Shown: piece by piece, positions 28,117 through 37,813 of the stretch
Numbering within the stretch: position 1 is the first letter of the stretch
Layout: each line of letters begins with the position of its first letter
Notes under the pieces: generated by a model
Database searches by the model: none
Told to the model about the DNA's origin: nothing
What the model saw: the letters and a program-made list of their open reading frames with translations, nothing else
Assembly (NCBI RefSeq): GCF_000717275.1
Contig: NZ_JNYV01000005.1
Span: 248,001-312,000, forward strand
From: Kitasatospora arboriphila
GTDB taxonomy: Bacteria; Actinomycetota; Actinomycetes; Mycobacteriales; Mycobacteriaceae
Direction of reading: 5' to 3'
DNA length: 64,000 bases
Position numbers and translations under genes: made by a program

Positions 28117-29964
28117 ATGCCGAATTTGAGGTCACGCACCACCACTGTCGGACGTAATGCGTCGGGCGCCCGCTCGCTCTGGCGCGCCACCGGGATGACC
28201 GACGACGATTTCGGCAAACCGATTGTGGCCATTGCCAATTCGTACACCCAGTTCGTACCCGGCCATGTGCACCTCAAGGACGTGGGCGAGATCGTCGCGG
28301 ACGCTGTTCGTGCTGCGGGAGGCGTGCCGAGGGAGTTCCACACCATCGCTGTCGACGACGGTATCGCGATGGGCCACGACGGCATGCTCTACTCGCTGCC
28401 CAGCCGGGAGATCATCGCCGACTCGGTGGAGTACATGGTCAACGCCCACACTGCCGACGCGCTGGTGTGTATCTCCAACTGCGACAAGATCACCCCGGGA
28501 ATGCTGAATGCGGCCATGCGGCTCGACATCCCCACCGTCTTCGTCTCGGGCGGCCCGATGGAGGCCGGCAAGGCGGTTGTCGTCGGAGACACGGTGCATC
28601 CCTCGTCAGACCTGATCACGTCGATCTCGGCCTCTGCCAACGACGCCGTCGACGACGCCGCGCTTCGGGAGGTCGAACTCGCCGCGTGCCCGACCTGCGG
28701 TTCGTGCTCGGGCATGTTCACGGCCAACTCCATGAACTGCCTCACCGAGGCGCTGGGACTGGCCCTGCCGGGCAACGGTTCCACCCTCGCGACCCACGAA
28801 GCGCGCCGCAGTCTGTTCAGCAAGGCCGGACAGGTGATCGTCGAGGCAGCGCTGCGGTACTACCGAGACGATGACGAGTCGGTGCTCCCCCGGAACATCG
28901 CGACTCCCAGTGCATTCCGCAACGCCATGGCGCTCGACGTGGCCATGGGCGGCTCGACGAACACCGTTCTGCACGTATTGGCTGCCGCCCAGGAAGGCGA
29001 GGTCCGCGACTTCGATCTCACGGTCATCGATGAGATCAGCCGTCGGGTGCCCTGCTTGTCGAAGGTGTCGCCCAACTCGGACTACCACATGGAAGACGTG
29101 CACAGGGCCGGCGGAATCGCCGCCATCCTAGGCGAACTCCGTCGGGCAGGACTGCTCGACGACACCACCAGCACGGTTCATTCGCCGACGATGGCTGCCT
29201 TCCTCGACGACTGGGACATCCGCGGCGGCAAGGCAACCGACGAGGCCTTCGAGCTGTTCCACGCCGCCCCCGGCGGCGTTCGCACCACCACACCGTTCTC
29301 GACCGCGAATCGATGGAGCTCTCTCGACACCGATGCTGCCGGCGGATGCATCCGCGACATCGAGCACGCCTACACGGTCGAAGGCGGGTTGTGCGTGCTG
29401 CGCGGCAATCTCGCCGAGGACGGCGCGGTACTCAAGACGGCCGGCATCGACGAGGAACTGTGGCACTTCCAGGGCCCGGCCCGCGTGGTCGAGTCCCAGG
29501 ACGAAGCCGTCCAGGTCATCCTGAGCAAGACCATTCAGGCCGGTGAAGTGCTGGTGGTGCGGTACGAAGGTCCTGCTGGTGGGCCCGGCATGCAGGAGAT
29601 GCTGCATCCCACCGCCTTCATGAAGGGCACGGGCATGGGCAAGAAGTGCGCGCTCATCACCGACGGGCGTTTCTCCGGTGGTTCCTCGGGCCTGTCGGTC
29701 GGCCACATCTCGCCGGAAGCCGCCGCGGGTGGTGTCATCGGACTCATCGAGGACGGCGACCAGGTGCTGATCGACGTGAAGACCCGCAAGCTGGAGGTGC
29801 TCGTCGACGACGAGGTCCTCGCCGATCGCCGAGCGAAGATGGATGCATCCGAACGCCCGTGGCAGCCGAGGCAAGCCCGCGATCGTAAGGTGACCACCGC
29901 GCTGCGCGCGTACGCCAAGCTCGCCACGTCAGCCGACAAGGGTGCGGTCCGCCAGGTCGATTGA
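28117..29964 (+). CDS. ilvD: Dihydroxy-acid dehydratase
   Basis: Dehydrates dihydroxy-acids to the 2-oxo acids of valine and isoleucine. 615 aa. Iron-sulfur ligands are the Cys in [12 protein letters not shown] and in [17 protein letters not shown]; the Mg-binding Asp lies in [13 protein letters not shown] and the C-terminal substrate segment is [24 protein letters not shown] 28117 ([19 protein letters not shown]) matches homologues. Between lppZ-side genes and ilvB, it completes the ilv set in this window. It has a separate upstream region (27901-28116). Confidence 0.98.
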   Translation: MPNLRSRTTTVGRNASGARSLWRATGMTDDDFGKPIVAIANSYTQFVPGHVHLKDVGEIVADAVRAAGGVPREFHTIAVDDGIAMGHDGMLYSLPSREIIADSVEYMVNAHTADALVCISNCDKITPGMLNAAMRLDIPTVFVSGGPMEAGKAVVVGDTVHPSSDLITSISASANDAVDDAALREVELAACPTCGSCSGMFTANSMNCLTEALGLALPGNGSTLATHEARRSLFSKAGQVIVEAALRYYRDDDESVLPRNIATPSAFRNAMALDVAMGGSTNTVLHVLAAAQEGEVRDFDLTVIDEISRRVPCLSKVSPNSDYHMEDVHRAGGIAAILGELRRAGLLDDTTSTVHSPTMAAFLDDWDIRGGKATDEAFELFHAAPGGVRTTTPFSTANRWSSLDTDAAGGCIRDIEHAYTVEGGLCVLRGNLAEDGAVLKTAGIDEELWHFQGPARVVESQDEAVQVILSKTIQAGEVLVVRYEGPAGGPGMQEMLHPTAFMKGTGMGKKCALITDGRFSGGSSGLSVGHISPEAAAGGVIGLIEDGDQVLIDVKTRKLEVLVDDEVLADRRAKMDASERPWQPRQARDRKVTTALRAYAKLATSADKGAVRQVD

Positions 29965-30000
29965 CCGGTCCAGATCGGCCCTGAGATCGGTCCGTTGCGA

Positions 30001-30031
30001 GGCCGCCGAGGGACATATGCCCCCGGCGGCC
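30001..30031. terminator. Terminator-like hairpin between ilvD and the DoxX gene
   Basis: GGCCGCCG (30001-30008) pairs with CGGCGGCC (30024-30031), extended inside by GGG/CCC, with an ACATATG loop. It lies between two convergent genes. There is no T tract, as often in high-GC actinobacteria. Confidence 0.7.
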
Positions 30032-30063
30032 CGTCACGGCGACGAGGTTGGCGAAGGGCCTGA

Positions 30064-31128
30064 CTACTGGGCGGGGTTACCCGGCGATTCGAACGGGTTG
30101 GTTCCGTTGAACAGGAACCAGATCGCCACCGGTGCGGCGATGCCGACAACAAGCCAGGCGACCGAACCGATGAACGGCCGGGTGGCCCAGCCCCGGTTGA
30201 AGTCGAGAGAGATACGGCCTGGCCCGGTCAAGATGATCACCGCGGCCGCCAGACCGAGGAACAGTTCGTACTCGATGCCCTTGTTGGTGAAGTCGGGGTC
30301 GACCGCGAAGAACCACACGCCGCCCGCGAGAGTCGATTTGAACAGCGCGGCGACAACCATGACGCCCAGGACCGCCGCGCCCGCGATGGGGGTCAGCAGT
30401 CCGAGCACCAGCATCAGCCCGCCGATGGTCTCCGATAGCGCGCCGAGCACGGCAAGCCACTTGGCGGCATCCGGGTTGAACCCGATGTTGGTGTTGGCCG
30501 AGTTGACGAGGTAGTCCTCAAAGCCGCTGAGCCGGGGGCCGTTCCACCACCCGAACAGCTTCTGGCTGCCATGGGCCATCGCGATCAGGCCGACACCCAC
30601 CCGCAGGACAAGCAATCCCAGATCGGTGGTCCCTCGCCGCACGGGCGCCTCGGTGACCACCGGACCGACGGGTTCGGGCTCAGCCGGGCCGCGGGTCGCG
30701 AAATCGTCATCGTCGTCGTACCGCGGCTGCGGGCCGTGCTGACGATGGAAGTCGTCCCGGTCCACACCCGCCGTCGGAATCCGGGTTGTCGCGGTTGAGG
30801 GCGCCGCTGCGGCGGGCCTGGCCACCACATCGGTGTCCTGACGGGACAGATCGTCGTTGGCGGCCTGCGCACCGGCCGGCGTCGCGCCGGCAGGCTGCTT
30901 GCGCATGGTCGGGATCTGCTCGGTCTCTTCCAGTTCCGCCTCGTCCTGGGCGAACTGACCACTCTCATCGGAGCGAGGCGAGCGGTACGGCGCGTAGCCA
31001 TAGGCGCCGGTATCGCCCTCCGGCCTGCTCGCCTGCGGGTCGCGCGCCGCACTCTGCGGCACTCCGATCTGTTCGGTGGGCTCGTCGTAGGGGCTCGACC
31101 CCTGGCCGTCAGGATCTCGTTCGGTCAC
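30064..31128 (-). CDS. DoxX-family membrane protein with long acidic N-terminal region
   Basis: 354 aa. Residues 1-165 are hydrophilic and low complexity (Asp/Glu, Pro, Ala, and a DDDDDF run) and face the cytosol; the DoxX domain (about 168-320) has four membrane segments beginning LGLLVLRVGVGLIAMAHGSQKLFGWW, and a last segment near the C-terminus. It is the counterpart of Rv3005c, which in M. tuberculosis joins SodA and SseA in a membrane oxidoreductase complex against oxidative stress; the same role is inferred. It converges on ilvD and diverges from lppZ, with start ATG/GTG at 31128 read as MTERDPDG. Confidence 0.88.
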   Translation of the reverse strand: MTERDPDGQGSSPYDEPTEQIGVPQSAARDPQASRPEGDTGAYGYAPYRSPRSDESGQFAQDEAELEETEQIPTMRKQPAGATPAGAQAANDDLSRQDTDVVARPAAAAPSTATTRIPTAGVDRDDFHRQHGPQPRYDDDDDFATRGPAEPEPVGPVVTEAPVRRGTTDLGLLVLRVGVGLIAMAHGSQKLFGWWNGPRLSGFEDYLVNSANTNIGFNPDAAKWLAVLGALSETIGGLMLVLGLLTPIAGAAVLGVMVVAALFKSTLAGGVWFFAVDPDFTNKGIEYELFLGLAAAVIILTGPGRISLDFNRGWATRPFIGSVAWLVVGIAAPVAIWFLFNGTNPFESPGNPAQ

Positions 31129-31204
31129 AGTTCGACCTTAGAGGCTCACCGGGCAACCCAAGTGTTCGCCGGGCCGGGCGCGCCCGATCAGTAGGGTGGA
31201 CGCC

Positions 31205-32347
31205 ATGACAATGCACCACGGGTCTGCGATCGCACGGATCGTGATCATGCTGGTGGCGGCAGCCACCGTGGTGACCGGATGTGCCGACGGCTTCGCCGAG
31301 CAGGACCGCAACCGCGACGCCGGCCAGTTCTCCACCAACCCCAACCCGCCGTTGCAGCAGCAGGAACAGACACCGAGCAGTCCGCCACCGACCGATCCGG
31401 GCGCTCCGACGGGTCCGTGCCCAGACCCCGACCCGACCGTCATCGCCACGTGTCTCGACACCACCAGCGGCGTACTCCCAGGAAATGCCGACGCGACGGC
31501 GACCGTGGTCGCGCAACGCACCACGGGAAAGATCGTGCGCACCAAGCGCGGCGGCCCAACTCAGGACGTGGCGTCGTTCGAGGTCGATGCCTCCGGCGAC
31601 GGCGGCCTGCTGGACTTCGCGTTCTCCCCGGATTTTGCGCAGGATCAATTGCTCTACGCCTACATCACCACCCCCACCGACAACCGGGTTGTCCGGCTGG
31701 CCCCGAATGATGTGCCCAAGCCGATTCTCGTCGGCATCCCCAAGGGCCCGGTCGGGAATATGGGAACCATTTATTTCAAGAGTCCGACCGAATTGCTGGT
31801 GGCGACCGGCGACGCCGGCGATCCACAGTCGGCGTCTGACCCGTCATCTCTGGCGGGCAAGATTCTGTCGGTCACGGACCTGGCATCGGGTAGCACCACC
31901 CCACCCCGGGTGCTGACGTCGGGACTGGGATCGAATCCGGCTCTGTGCCCCGACGTCGCCACCGGTGCGCTGTACCTGACCGACCGCGCCCCCGCCGAGG
32001 ACCGCCTCCAGCTGATCAGCGCCACCGGTGTGGCGCGCACGCTGTGGACCTGGCCCGACAAACCGGAAACCGCGGGATGTGCTGCGGTCAACGGCATGAT
32101 CATGGTGTCGCAGACCAGGACTCAACGACTTCAGGCCCTGGCGGCACCGACCGAGGAGAAGCCCACCACGGCTGAACCGGTCACCGTGCTGGAGAAGCGA
32201 TATGGGTCGCTCGGACGCCTCACGGCTGTAGCCGGTGGCCTCTTTCAGGTCGCGACGGTGAACAAACAGACCGGTACGGCCGGCCCCACAGACGATCGGG
32301 TGATCATCATCCCGATGCCGCAGGGGCCCGCCGACACCAACATCTGA
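31205..32347 (+). CDS. lppZ: LppZ-like lipoprotein with sugar-dehydrogenase-type beta-propeller
   Basis: 380 aa. The signal peptide ends in the lipobox VTGC with Cys26, so it is anchored to the outer face of the membrane. After a Pro/Gln-rich linker (45-75) comes a beta-propeller of the PQQ-glucose/sorbosone dehydrogenase type (ILLDFAFSPDF-like blade, LVATGDAGDP). It matches Rv3006 (LppZ). Whether it binds PQQ is unknown. ATG 31205 is chosen; an upstream GTG at 31196 is in frame. Only 4 bases separate its stop from the end of convergent gatB. Confidence 0.9.
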   Translation: MTMHHGSAIARIVIMLVAAATVVTGCADGFAEQDRNRDAGQFSTNPNPPLQQQEQTPSSPPPTDPGAPTGPCPDPDPTVIATCLDTTSGVLPGNADATATVVAQRTTGKIVRTKRGGPTQDVASFEVDASGDGGLLDFAFSPDFAQDQLLYAYITTPTDNRVVRLAPNDVPKPILVGIPKGPVGNMGTIYFKSPTELLVATGDAGDPQSASDPSSLAGKILSVTDLASGSTTPPRVLTSGLGSNPALCPDVATGALYLTDRAPAEDRLQLISATGVARTLWTWPDKPETAGCAAVNGMIMVSQTRTQRLQALAAPTEEKPTTAEPVTVLEKRYGSLGRLTAVAGGLFQVATVNKQTGTAGPTDDRVIIIPMPQGPADTNI

Positions 32348-32351
32348 TCCG

Positions 32352-33842
32352 CTACTGGCAGGCGGCCAGTACCAGTTCCTTGACCCGGGCCGGATCGGCC
32401 TGTCCCCGTGTGGCCTTCATGACATCGCCGACGATCTTGCCTGCGGCGGCCACCTTGCCGCTGCGGATCTTCTCCGCGATGTCGGGGTTGTTGGTCAACG
32501 CCTCGTCGACTGCCTTCTGCAACGCAGAGTCGTCGCGCACGACCTCCAGGCCCCGGTCGGCGATGATCTGTTCGGGTTCGCCCTCACCGTCGAGGACTGC
32601 CGTCACGACCTGCTGCGCGAGTTTGTTGGTGAGTTTGCCCTCGTCGACGAGAGCGACAACTGCCGCAACCTGCTTCGGGGTGATCGGCAGATCCGCCAGC
32701 TCGGTACTCCGGGAATTCGCCTGCTGGGCCAGGAACGAGACCCACCAACCGCGCGCGGCGTCCACCGACGCACCGGACTCCACCGTCGCGATGATCAGGT
32801 CCACGGCGCCGAGGTTCACCAGGTCACGCATCACCTCGTCGGACAGACCCCACTCCTGCTGGATCCGTGCGCGCCGCAGCCATGGCAGTTCGGGGATGGT
32901 CTCGCGGAGTTCCTCGATCCATGCCGAATCGGGTTGCACCGGAGGCAGATCCGGTTCGGGGAAATAGCGGTAGTCCTCTGCGGTTTCTTTGCGGCGCCCG
33001 GCCGAGGTGGATCCGTCGGTTTCCTGGAAGTGCCGGGTCTCCTGAATGATGTCGACTCCGGACTTGAGCAGCGCACCCTGGCGCCGCATCTCGTACCGGA
33101 CCGCGACCTCGACACTCTTGAGTGAGTTGACGTTCTTGGTCTCGGTGCGGGTACCGAACTCGGTGGCGCCCTTGGGCATCAACGACAGGTTGGCATCGCA
33201 GCGCATGGAGCCCTGGTCCATACGGACGTCGGAGACACCGAGCGACTTCAGCAGATCACGTAGTGCGGTGACATACGCGCGGGCGACCTCCGGTGCCCGC
33301 TCCCCTGCCCCTTCGATCGGCTTGGACACGATCTCGATCAGCGGCACGCCCGCGCGGTTGTAGTCGAGCAGCGAGTGGCTCGCGCCGTGGATGCGACCGG
33401 TGGATCCGACATGCAGAGACTTGCCGGTGTCCTCCTCCATGTGTGCCCGCTCGATCTCGACGCGCCAGGTGGTGCCGTCGTCGAGCGCGACGTCGAGGTA
33501 GCCGTCGTACGCGATGGGGTCGTCGTACTGCGAGATCTGGTAGTTCTTCGGTTGATCCGGGTAGAAGTAGTTCTTCCGAGCGAAGGTGCTGGACGGACGG
33601 ATCGAGCAATTGAGGGCCAGGCCGATGCGGATCGCCGACTCGATGGCCTTCTCGTTCGCCACCGGCAGCGAGCCGGGCAGGCCGATGCAGACAGGGCACA
33701 CCTGGGTGTTGGGTTCGGCACCGAAGGTGGTGGGGCAGCCACAGAACATCTTGGTGTTGGTGCCCAGCTCGACATGCACCTCCATGCCCATCACGGGGTC
33801 GAATTCGGAAATGACATCGTCGTAGTCGAGCAGTTCGGTCAT
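32352..33842 (-). CDS. gatB: Glutamyl-tRNA(Gln) amidotransferase subunit B
   Basis: 496 aa. Binds and activates Glu-tRNA(Gln) and accepts ammonia from GatA. The cradle domain begins near [20 protein letters not shown], whose Cys are zinc ligands together with [29 protein letters not shown] is the PET112 signature; the helical and YqeY-like tail (from about 300) contacts the tRNA elbow. It is separate from gatC-gatA (39071-40860), with pfkA, the two-component genes and two lipid genes between, as in related genomes. Confidence 0.97.
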   Translation of the reverse strand: MTELLDYDDVISEFDPVMGMEVHVELGTNTKMFCGCPTTFGAEPNTQVCPVCIGLPGSLPVANEKAIESAIRIGLALNCSIRPSSTFARKNYFYPDQPKNYQISQYDDPIAYDGYLDVALDDGTTWRVEIERAHMEEDTGKSLHVGSTGRIHGASHSLLDYNRAGVPLIEIVSKPIEGAGERAPEVARAYVTALRDLLKSLGVSDVRMDQGSMRCDANLSLMPKGATEFGTRTETKNVNSLKSVEVAVRYEMRRQGALLKSGVDIIQETRHFQETDGSTSAGRRKETAEDYRYFPEPDLPPVQPDSAWIEELRETIPELPWLRRARIQQEWGLSDEVMRDLVNLGAVDLIIATVESGASVDAARGWWVSFLAQQANSRSTELADLPITPKQVAAVVALVDEGKLTNKLAQQVVTAVLDGEGEPEQIIADRGLEVVRDDSALQKAVDEALTNNPDIAEKIRSGKVAAAGKIVGDVMKATRGQADPARVKELVLAACQ

Positions 33843-33868
33843 GCACCGAGTTTAACTGGCCCCCGCAC

Positions 33869-33937
33869 CCCCGATGATGTGCCCTTTTGGCGGCGCTCAC
33901 CTGGGCTTTTACCCGCCATAAGGGCACATCATCGGGG
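33869..33937. repeat. Compound hairpin B between pfkA and gatB
   Basis: Outer perfect 18-bp stem (33869-33886 with 33920-33937), an inner 6-bp stem TGGCGG/CCGCCA (33888-33893 with 33913-33918) and a 19-nt loop containing CACCTGGG. It lies between pfkA (upstream on the minus strand) and gatB, so it probably terminates the pfkA message. Same architecture as the hairpins at 19550 and 39004. Confidence 0.82.
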
Positions 33938-33944
33938 TGGGCAG

Positions 33945-34979
33945 TCAGCCGAAGAAGGCCGCGGCGTCCTCGTAGCGGTTCTGGGGAACGAGTTTGAGCT
34001 CTTTGGTGGCCTCACCGATGGGAACCAATCCGATGTTCGGCCCTTGGAGGCTGACCATCATCCCGTAGTCGCCGTTGTGCGCGGCGTCGGCGGCGTTGAC
34101 CCCGAATCGGGTGGCCAGCACCCGGTCGTAAGGTGTCGGTTTGCCACCGCGCTGCACATGACCGAGCACGGTCGTCCGTACTTCCTTGTTGATCCGGCGC
34201 TCGATCTCGACGGCGAGCTGTTGAGCGACTCCGGTGAACCGCTCGTGTCCGAACTCGTCGAGTCCACCTTTAAGCACCGAGAAGTTGCTGCCCTCGGCCG
34301 GTTTGGCCCCCTCGGCGACCACGCAGATGAAGTGCGAGTCACCGCGCTGGAAGCGGCGTTTGACCAGACGGCACACCTCTTCGACATCAAACGGTTGCTC
34401 GGGGATGAGGATCATGTGTGCACCGGATGCGATGCCTGAATGCAGCGCGATCCAGCCGGCGTGGCGGCCCATCACCTCCACCAGCATCACGCGCTGATGC
34501 GACTCGGCGGTGCTGTGCAGACGATCGATGGCGTCGGTTGCGACGGTCAGCGCGGTGTCGAACCCGAACGTCACGTCGGTGCAGTTGATGTCGTTGTCGA
34601 TGGTCTTGGGCACTCCGACCACCGGGACACCTTCATCGGACAGCCAGGACGCGGCGGTCAGCGTGCCCTCGCCGCCGATCGGGATCAGCACGTCGATGCC
34701 GTTGTCGTCCAATGTCTGCCGGATCTGGTCGAGTCCTGCGCGCAGCTTGTCCGGATGTGTGCGGGCAGTACCCAGCATGGTGCCGCCCTTCGCGAGCAAC
34801 CGATCGTTCCGGTCGTCGGCGGCGAGATGGATCCGCCGGTCCTCGAGCAATCCCCGCCAGCCGTCGAGGAATCCGACCACCGCCGACCCGTACCGGACCT
34901 CGCTGGTCCGGACCACGGCCCGGATCACCGCGTTCAATCCTGGGCAGTCACCGCCACCGGTTAGCACTCCAATGCGCAT
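33945..34979 (-). CDS. pfkA: ATP-dependent 6-phosphofructokinase
   Basis: Glycolytic kinase, 344 aa. ATP-binding [10 protein letters not shown] at residues 8-17; the GGEGT segment keeps Gly where PPi-dependent enzymes carry Asp, so ATP is the likely donor as in other actinobacterial PfkA; PKTIDNDI holds the catalytic Asp; [15 protein letters not shown] binds fructose 6-phosphate. ATG 34979 (MRIGVLTGG) is the start; a frame up to 35003 adds nothing conserved. About 110 bases separate it from the response regulator on the same strand. Confidence 0.96.
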   Translation of the reverse strand: MRIGVLTGGGDCPGLNAVIRAVVRTSEVRYGSAVVGFLDGWRGLLEDRRIHLAADDRNDRLLAKGGTMLGTARTHPDKLRAGLDQIRQTLDDNGIDVLIPIGGEGTLTAASWLSDEGVPVVGVPKTIDNDINCTDVTFGFDTALTVATDAIDRLHSTAESHQRVMLVEVMGRHAGWIALHSGIASGAHMILIPEQPFDVEEVCRLVKRRFQRGDSHFICVVAEGAKPAEGSNFSVLKGGLDEFGHERFTGVAQQLAVEIERRINKEVRTTVLGHVQRGGKPTPYDRVLATRFGVNAADAAHNGDYGMMVSLQGPNIGLVPIGEATKELKLVPQNRYEDAAAFFG

Positions 34980-35091
34980 CTGGTGTTCCCGCTCCCTTTT
35001 CATCTGTGCTCAGACTGTCGTCTCTGCTCGGACAGCACGCGCTCTGCGGGCGCCACTGGCTTCAATTGTGCAACCGAATGCAAGCTCCGGC

Positions 35092-35745
35092 TCAGCGCAC
35101 GCCGTTTTCGTAGGCATAGACAACCGCTTGCGCGCGGTCGCGCAGCTGCAACTTCGAGAGCAAGTTGCTGACATGGGTCTTGACCGTCTGCTCGGCCACA
35201 AAGAGATGGGTGGCGATCTCCGCGTTCGACTTGCCCTCTGCCACCTGCTCGAGCACCTCGCGTTCGCGAGGGGTCAACCCGGAGAGTTCGCTCGACGGGG
35301 CGCGGCGAGGGCGTTGTCTGCTGGTCACCTCGGCGATCAGCCGGCGGGTCACCGACGGTGCCAGCAGTGCGTCACCGGCTGCCACCACGCGGACCGCACG
35401 CACCAGCTCTTCGGCCGGCGCATCTTTGAGCATGAAGCCTGAGGCACCGATCCGCAGGGCCTGATAGACGTAGTCGTCGATGTCGAAGGTGGTGAGCATC
35501 AGGATTTTGCTGGACACCTTGGCCGGTCCGGAGAGCAGTTGTTCAGCTGCTGCGAGGCCGTCGAGGACGGGCATGCGCACATCCATCAGCACCACGTCCG
35601 GGTGGAGCTCGCGGACCGCCGTCACCGCGGCCTTGCCGTCCGGCGCGTCCCCGACCACCGAGATGTCGGACTGTGCGGCGAGCAGGGCACCGAAGCCCTG
35701 TCGAACCATTGCTTGATCGTCCGCAATGAAGACCGTGATCGACAC
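35092..35745 (-). CDS. NarL/LuxR-family response regulator
   Basis: 217 aa. Receiver domain 1-120 with acidic pair at 9-10, phospho-acceptor Asp55 in VVLMDVRMP, and Lys in GFMLKDAP; C-terminal LuxR-type helix-turn-helix from about 150 (LTPREREVLEQVAEGKSN, then VKTHVSNLLSKL). It follows its kinase by 9 bases and the two are one unit. Targets are unknown; the divergent phospholipase-like operon next to the kinase is a candidate. Confidence 0.95.
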   Translation of the reverse strand: MSITVFIADDQAMVRQGFGALLAAQSDISVVGDAPDGKAAVTAVRELHPDVVLMDVRMPVLDGLAAAEQLLSGPAKVSSKILMLTTFDIDDYVYQALRIGASGFMLKDAPAEELVRAVRVVAAGDALLAPSVTRRLIAEVTSRQRPRRAPSSELSGLTPREREVLEQVAEGKSNAEIATHLFVAEQTVKTHVSNLLSKLQLRDRAQAVVYAYENGVR

Positions 35746-35754
35746 GTCGACAGC

Positions 35755-37071
35755 CTACTTTTCCACCATCCCGGCCTGCAGACCCGACTGTCCTGAATCA
35801 TCGACCACACCCGGCGCCCGAATCGGCAGGCGTGCCTGCACAACAAACCCACCGTCGGGTTGCGGCGCTGCGGACAGCACACCACCGACGGCCTTGGCCC
35901 GCTCGATCATCCCCGGAATACCCAGTCCTCCTTCAGAATCGAGCCCGATGGGTTGTTCCGTAGGAGCGGTGTTGCCAATGGTCACCGCGAGTTCGGTTCC
36001 CTTGACCGTCACATCGACACGCACCTGCGACCCCGCCGCGTACCGGGTGGCGTTCGCCAACGATTCCTGCACGATCCGGTACGCCACCAATGCACACGCG
36101 TCACCCACCTCGTCCGCGCCGACGGCCGGGTAGTACGTGACGTCGATCCCCGCGCCCCTCGTCGCGGAGATCAGTCCGTCGATCTGCGCCAACCCCGGGT
36201 TCGGGTTGCGCGCAAGTGCATCGGCGGCCGAATCGTCTTCGAGACGAAGCACACCGAGCATGGTGCGTACCTCGTCGAGGGCCTCACGCGCGACGCTGGC
36301 GATGGCATCGAACTCGGCCGCAGCCGCGTCGTCGACACCTTCGATCCGGTACTTCGCGGTCTGTGATTGCACCACCACCACCGACATCCGGTGAGCCACA
36401 ACGTCGTGGAGGTCGCGGGCGATGCGGGTCCGTTCCGAGAGCACCGCATTCTTCGACTTCTCGGTGTCCTTGAGTTTGGTCTGCTGGGCGAGTTGGGCAC
36501 GGGAGCGCACGATGATGCGGATCAGCACGCACATGATGCCGGCGACGGCCAGTCCGATCACCCAGCCGACCTCGGCCTCACTCGGTGCAACCGAGAACAT
36601 CACCAGTGCCGACACCAGCCAGATCACCGGCAGAAGACGTAGCGGCGCCTTGAGATAGGCGAGAACCGTGAGCACCACCAGTTCGATGAAGTGCACCACC
36701 TGGATGGAGTAGTTCCACGTGTCGAGCCGATCGATGGTCAACCCGATGACCTGTGAGGACACCACCGAGATCGCCCAGCCGAGTGTGGGATTGGCCCAAC
36801 CCAGCATGATCGGGAGGGCGGCGAACGCCGCGACGACGGGCATCAGCGCTGGCTGCACATCGTGCGTCACCGCCAGGGTCGGCCACGCAATGGCGTACAT
36901 GATGAGCGCGACGAGCGTGAAGAAGATGTTGACCTTGCGACTCAAGAATCCGATGACCACCGGGTCTGCGGTGATCGGCAGTTTCTTGGCTTCGTCGACC
37001 ACATAGTCGGCGGCAGCAGTCAACAGTTTCATTCGTTCGACAGTAGCCACACATTCCTCGTCCGACCCCAT
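35755..37071 (-). CDS. Membrane sensor histidine kinase (HisKA_3 type)
   Basis: 438 aa from ATG 37071; ATG 37032 (MKLLTAA) or a GTG between them are alternatives and the longest frame reaches 37170. Six or so hydrophobic segments lie in the first ~210 residues with short loops and no large sensor domain, typical of membrane-stress sensors. The dimerisation/phosphotransfer motif is RTRIARDLHDVVAHRM and the HATPase domain ends with GGLGIPGMIERAKAVGG. Paired with the NarL-type regulator and divergent from the PLA2-like gene. Confidence 0.92.
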   Translation of the reverse strand: MGSDEECVATVERMKLLTAAADYVVDEAKKLPITADPVVIGFLSRKVNIFFTLVALIMYAIAWPTLAVTHDVQPALMPVVAAFAALPIMLGWANPTLGWAISVVSSQVIGLTIDRLDTWNYSIQVVHFIELVVLTVLAYLKAPLRLLPVIWLVSALVMFSVAPSEAEVGWVIGLAVAGIMCVLIRIIVRSRAQLAQQTKLKDTEKSKNAVLSERTRIARDLHDVVAHRMSVVVVQSQTAKYRIEGVDDAAAAEFDAIASVAREALDEVRTMLGVLRLEDDSAADALARNPNPGLAQIDGLISATRGAGIDVTYYPAVGADEVGDACALVAYRIVQESLANATRYAAGSQVRVDVTVKGTELAVTIGNTAPTEQPIGLDSEGGLGIPGMIERAKAVGGVLSAAPQPDGGFVVQARLPIRAPGVVDDSGQSGLQAGMVEK

Positions 37072-37198
37072 ACCTGAGAGTGAGATCTGCACCGACCCGC
37101 AGGTAGCACGCGCACCCTGCGTGCACCTCGTAGTAGCCACCGGACAACGCGTCCGACGACCGATGTGCACGGGTGCTCTCCATTTCTACGTTCAATTC

Positions 37199-37813
37199 AT
37201 GCGAGCCGTACACAACCGAATCTTTCTGTCCAGCTTGGTGATCTGCTTCGTGGTGGCCTTGGGGCTGTGGCCCGCAACCGCCGCCGCAACTACATCCGCA
37301 ACGGGGATGTCGCCCGCCGAGGCCGCTGACATCCGTACCCCGGCCGGCGCGGCGATTGCGGCATTGACAGGGCCGAGGCCCGCCGATGCGATCGCAGTAC
37401 TGCCCGTGGAATTCGAGGCAGAGATGGGTTATCGGCCCGAGGTGGTCGATGGCATGCCGATCGATCCCGCAGGCGCCTGCTCATCGCCCATCCCGTTGCC
37501 CGACCGGTTCGAACCGCTGTGCAAGACACACGATTTCGGGTACGACCTGCTGCGCCTCGCCGACAAGAACGGCGTTCCGCTCGCCGGTTGGGCTCGGGTG
37601 GCACTCGACACCATGCTCGCCGAGCGCATGCATGAGGTCTGCGACGATCCCGCATGCAACTGGGCCGCCGATCTCGCCCGGGTGGGGTTGAGCTTCAACA
37701 CCTGGCGTCAGCACTCGGGCGTCCCGGTCGCGCGGGAGTCCTTTCCGACGATCGTTGCATCCACCTTCGTCCGCGGTGGCGAGTCGCTCGCATCTCTGGT
37801 GGGTCTGGCATGA
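37199..37813 (+). CDS. Secreted prokaryotic phospholipase A2-like protein
   Basis: 204 aa. A signal peptide covers residues 1-30 (NRIFLSSLVICFVVAL core, ending ATAAA). The catalytic-type motif CKTHDFGYDLLR has His111 and Asp112, and Cys94, Cys108, Cys148 and Cys153 could make two disulfides, as in the prokaryotic PLA2 family (PF09056). The motif is read directly; lipase activity is inferred. ATG 37199 is the start because the signal peptide begins there. Its stop overlaps the next gene by 4 bases (ATGA), so both are translated together. Confidence 0.8.
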   Translation: MRAVHNRIFLSSLVICFVVALGLWPATAAATTSATGMSPAEAADIRTPAGAAIAALTGPRPADAIAVLPVEFEAEMGYRPEVVDGMPIDPAGACSSPIPLPDRFEPLCKTHDFGYDLLRLADKNGVPLAGWARVALDTMLAERMHEVCDDPACNWAADLARVGLSFNTWRQHSGVPVARESFPTIVASTFVRGGESLASLVGLA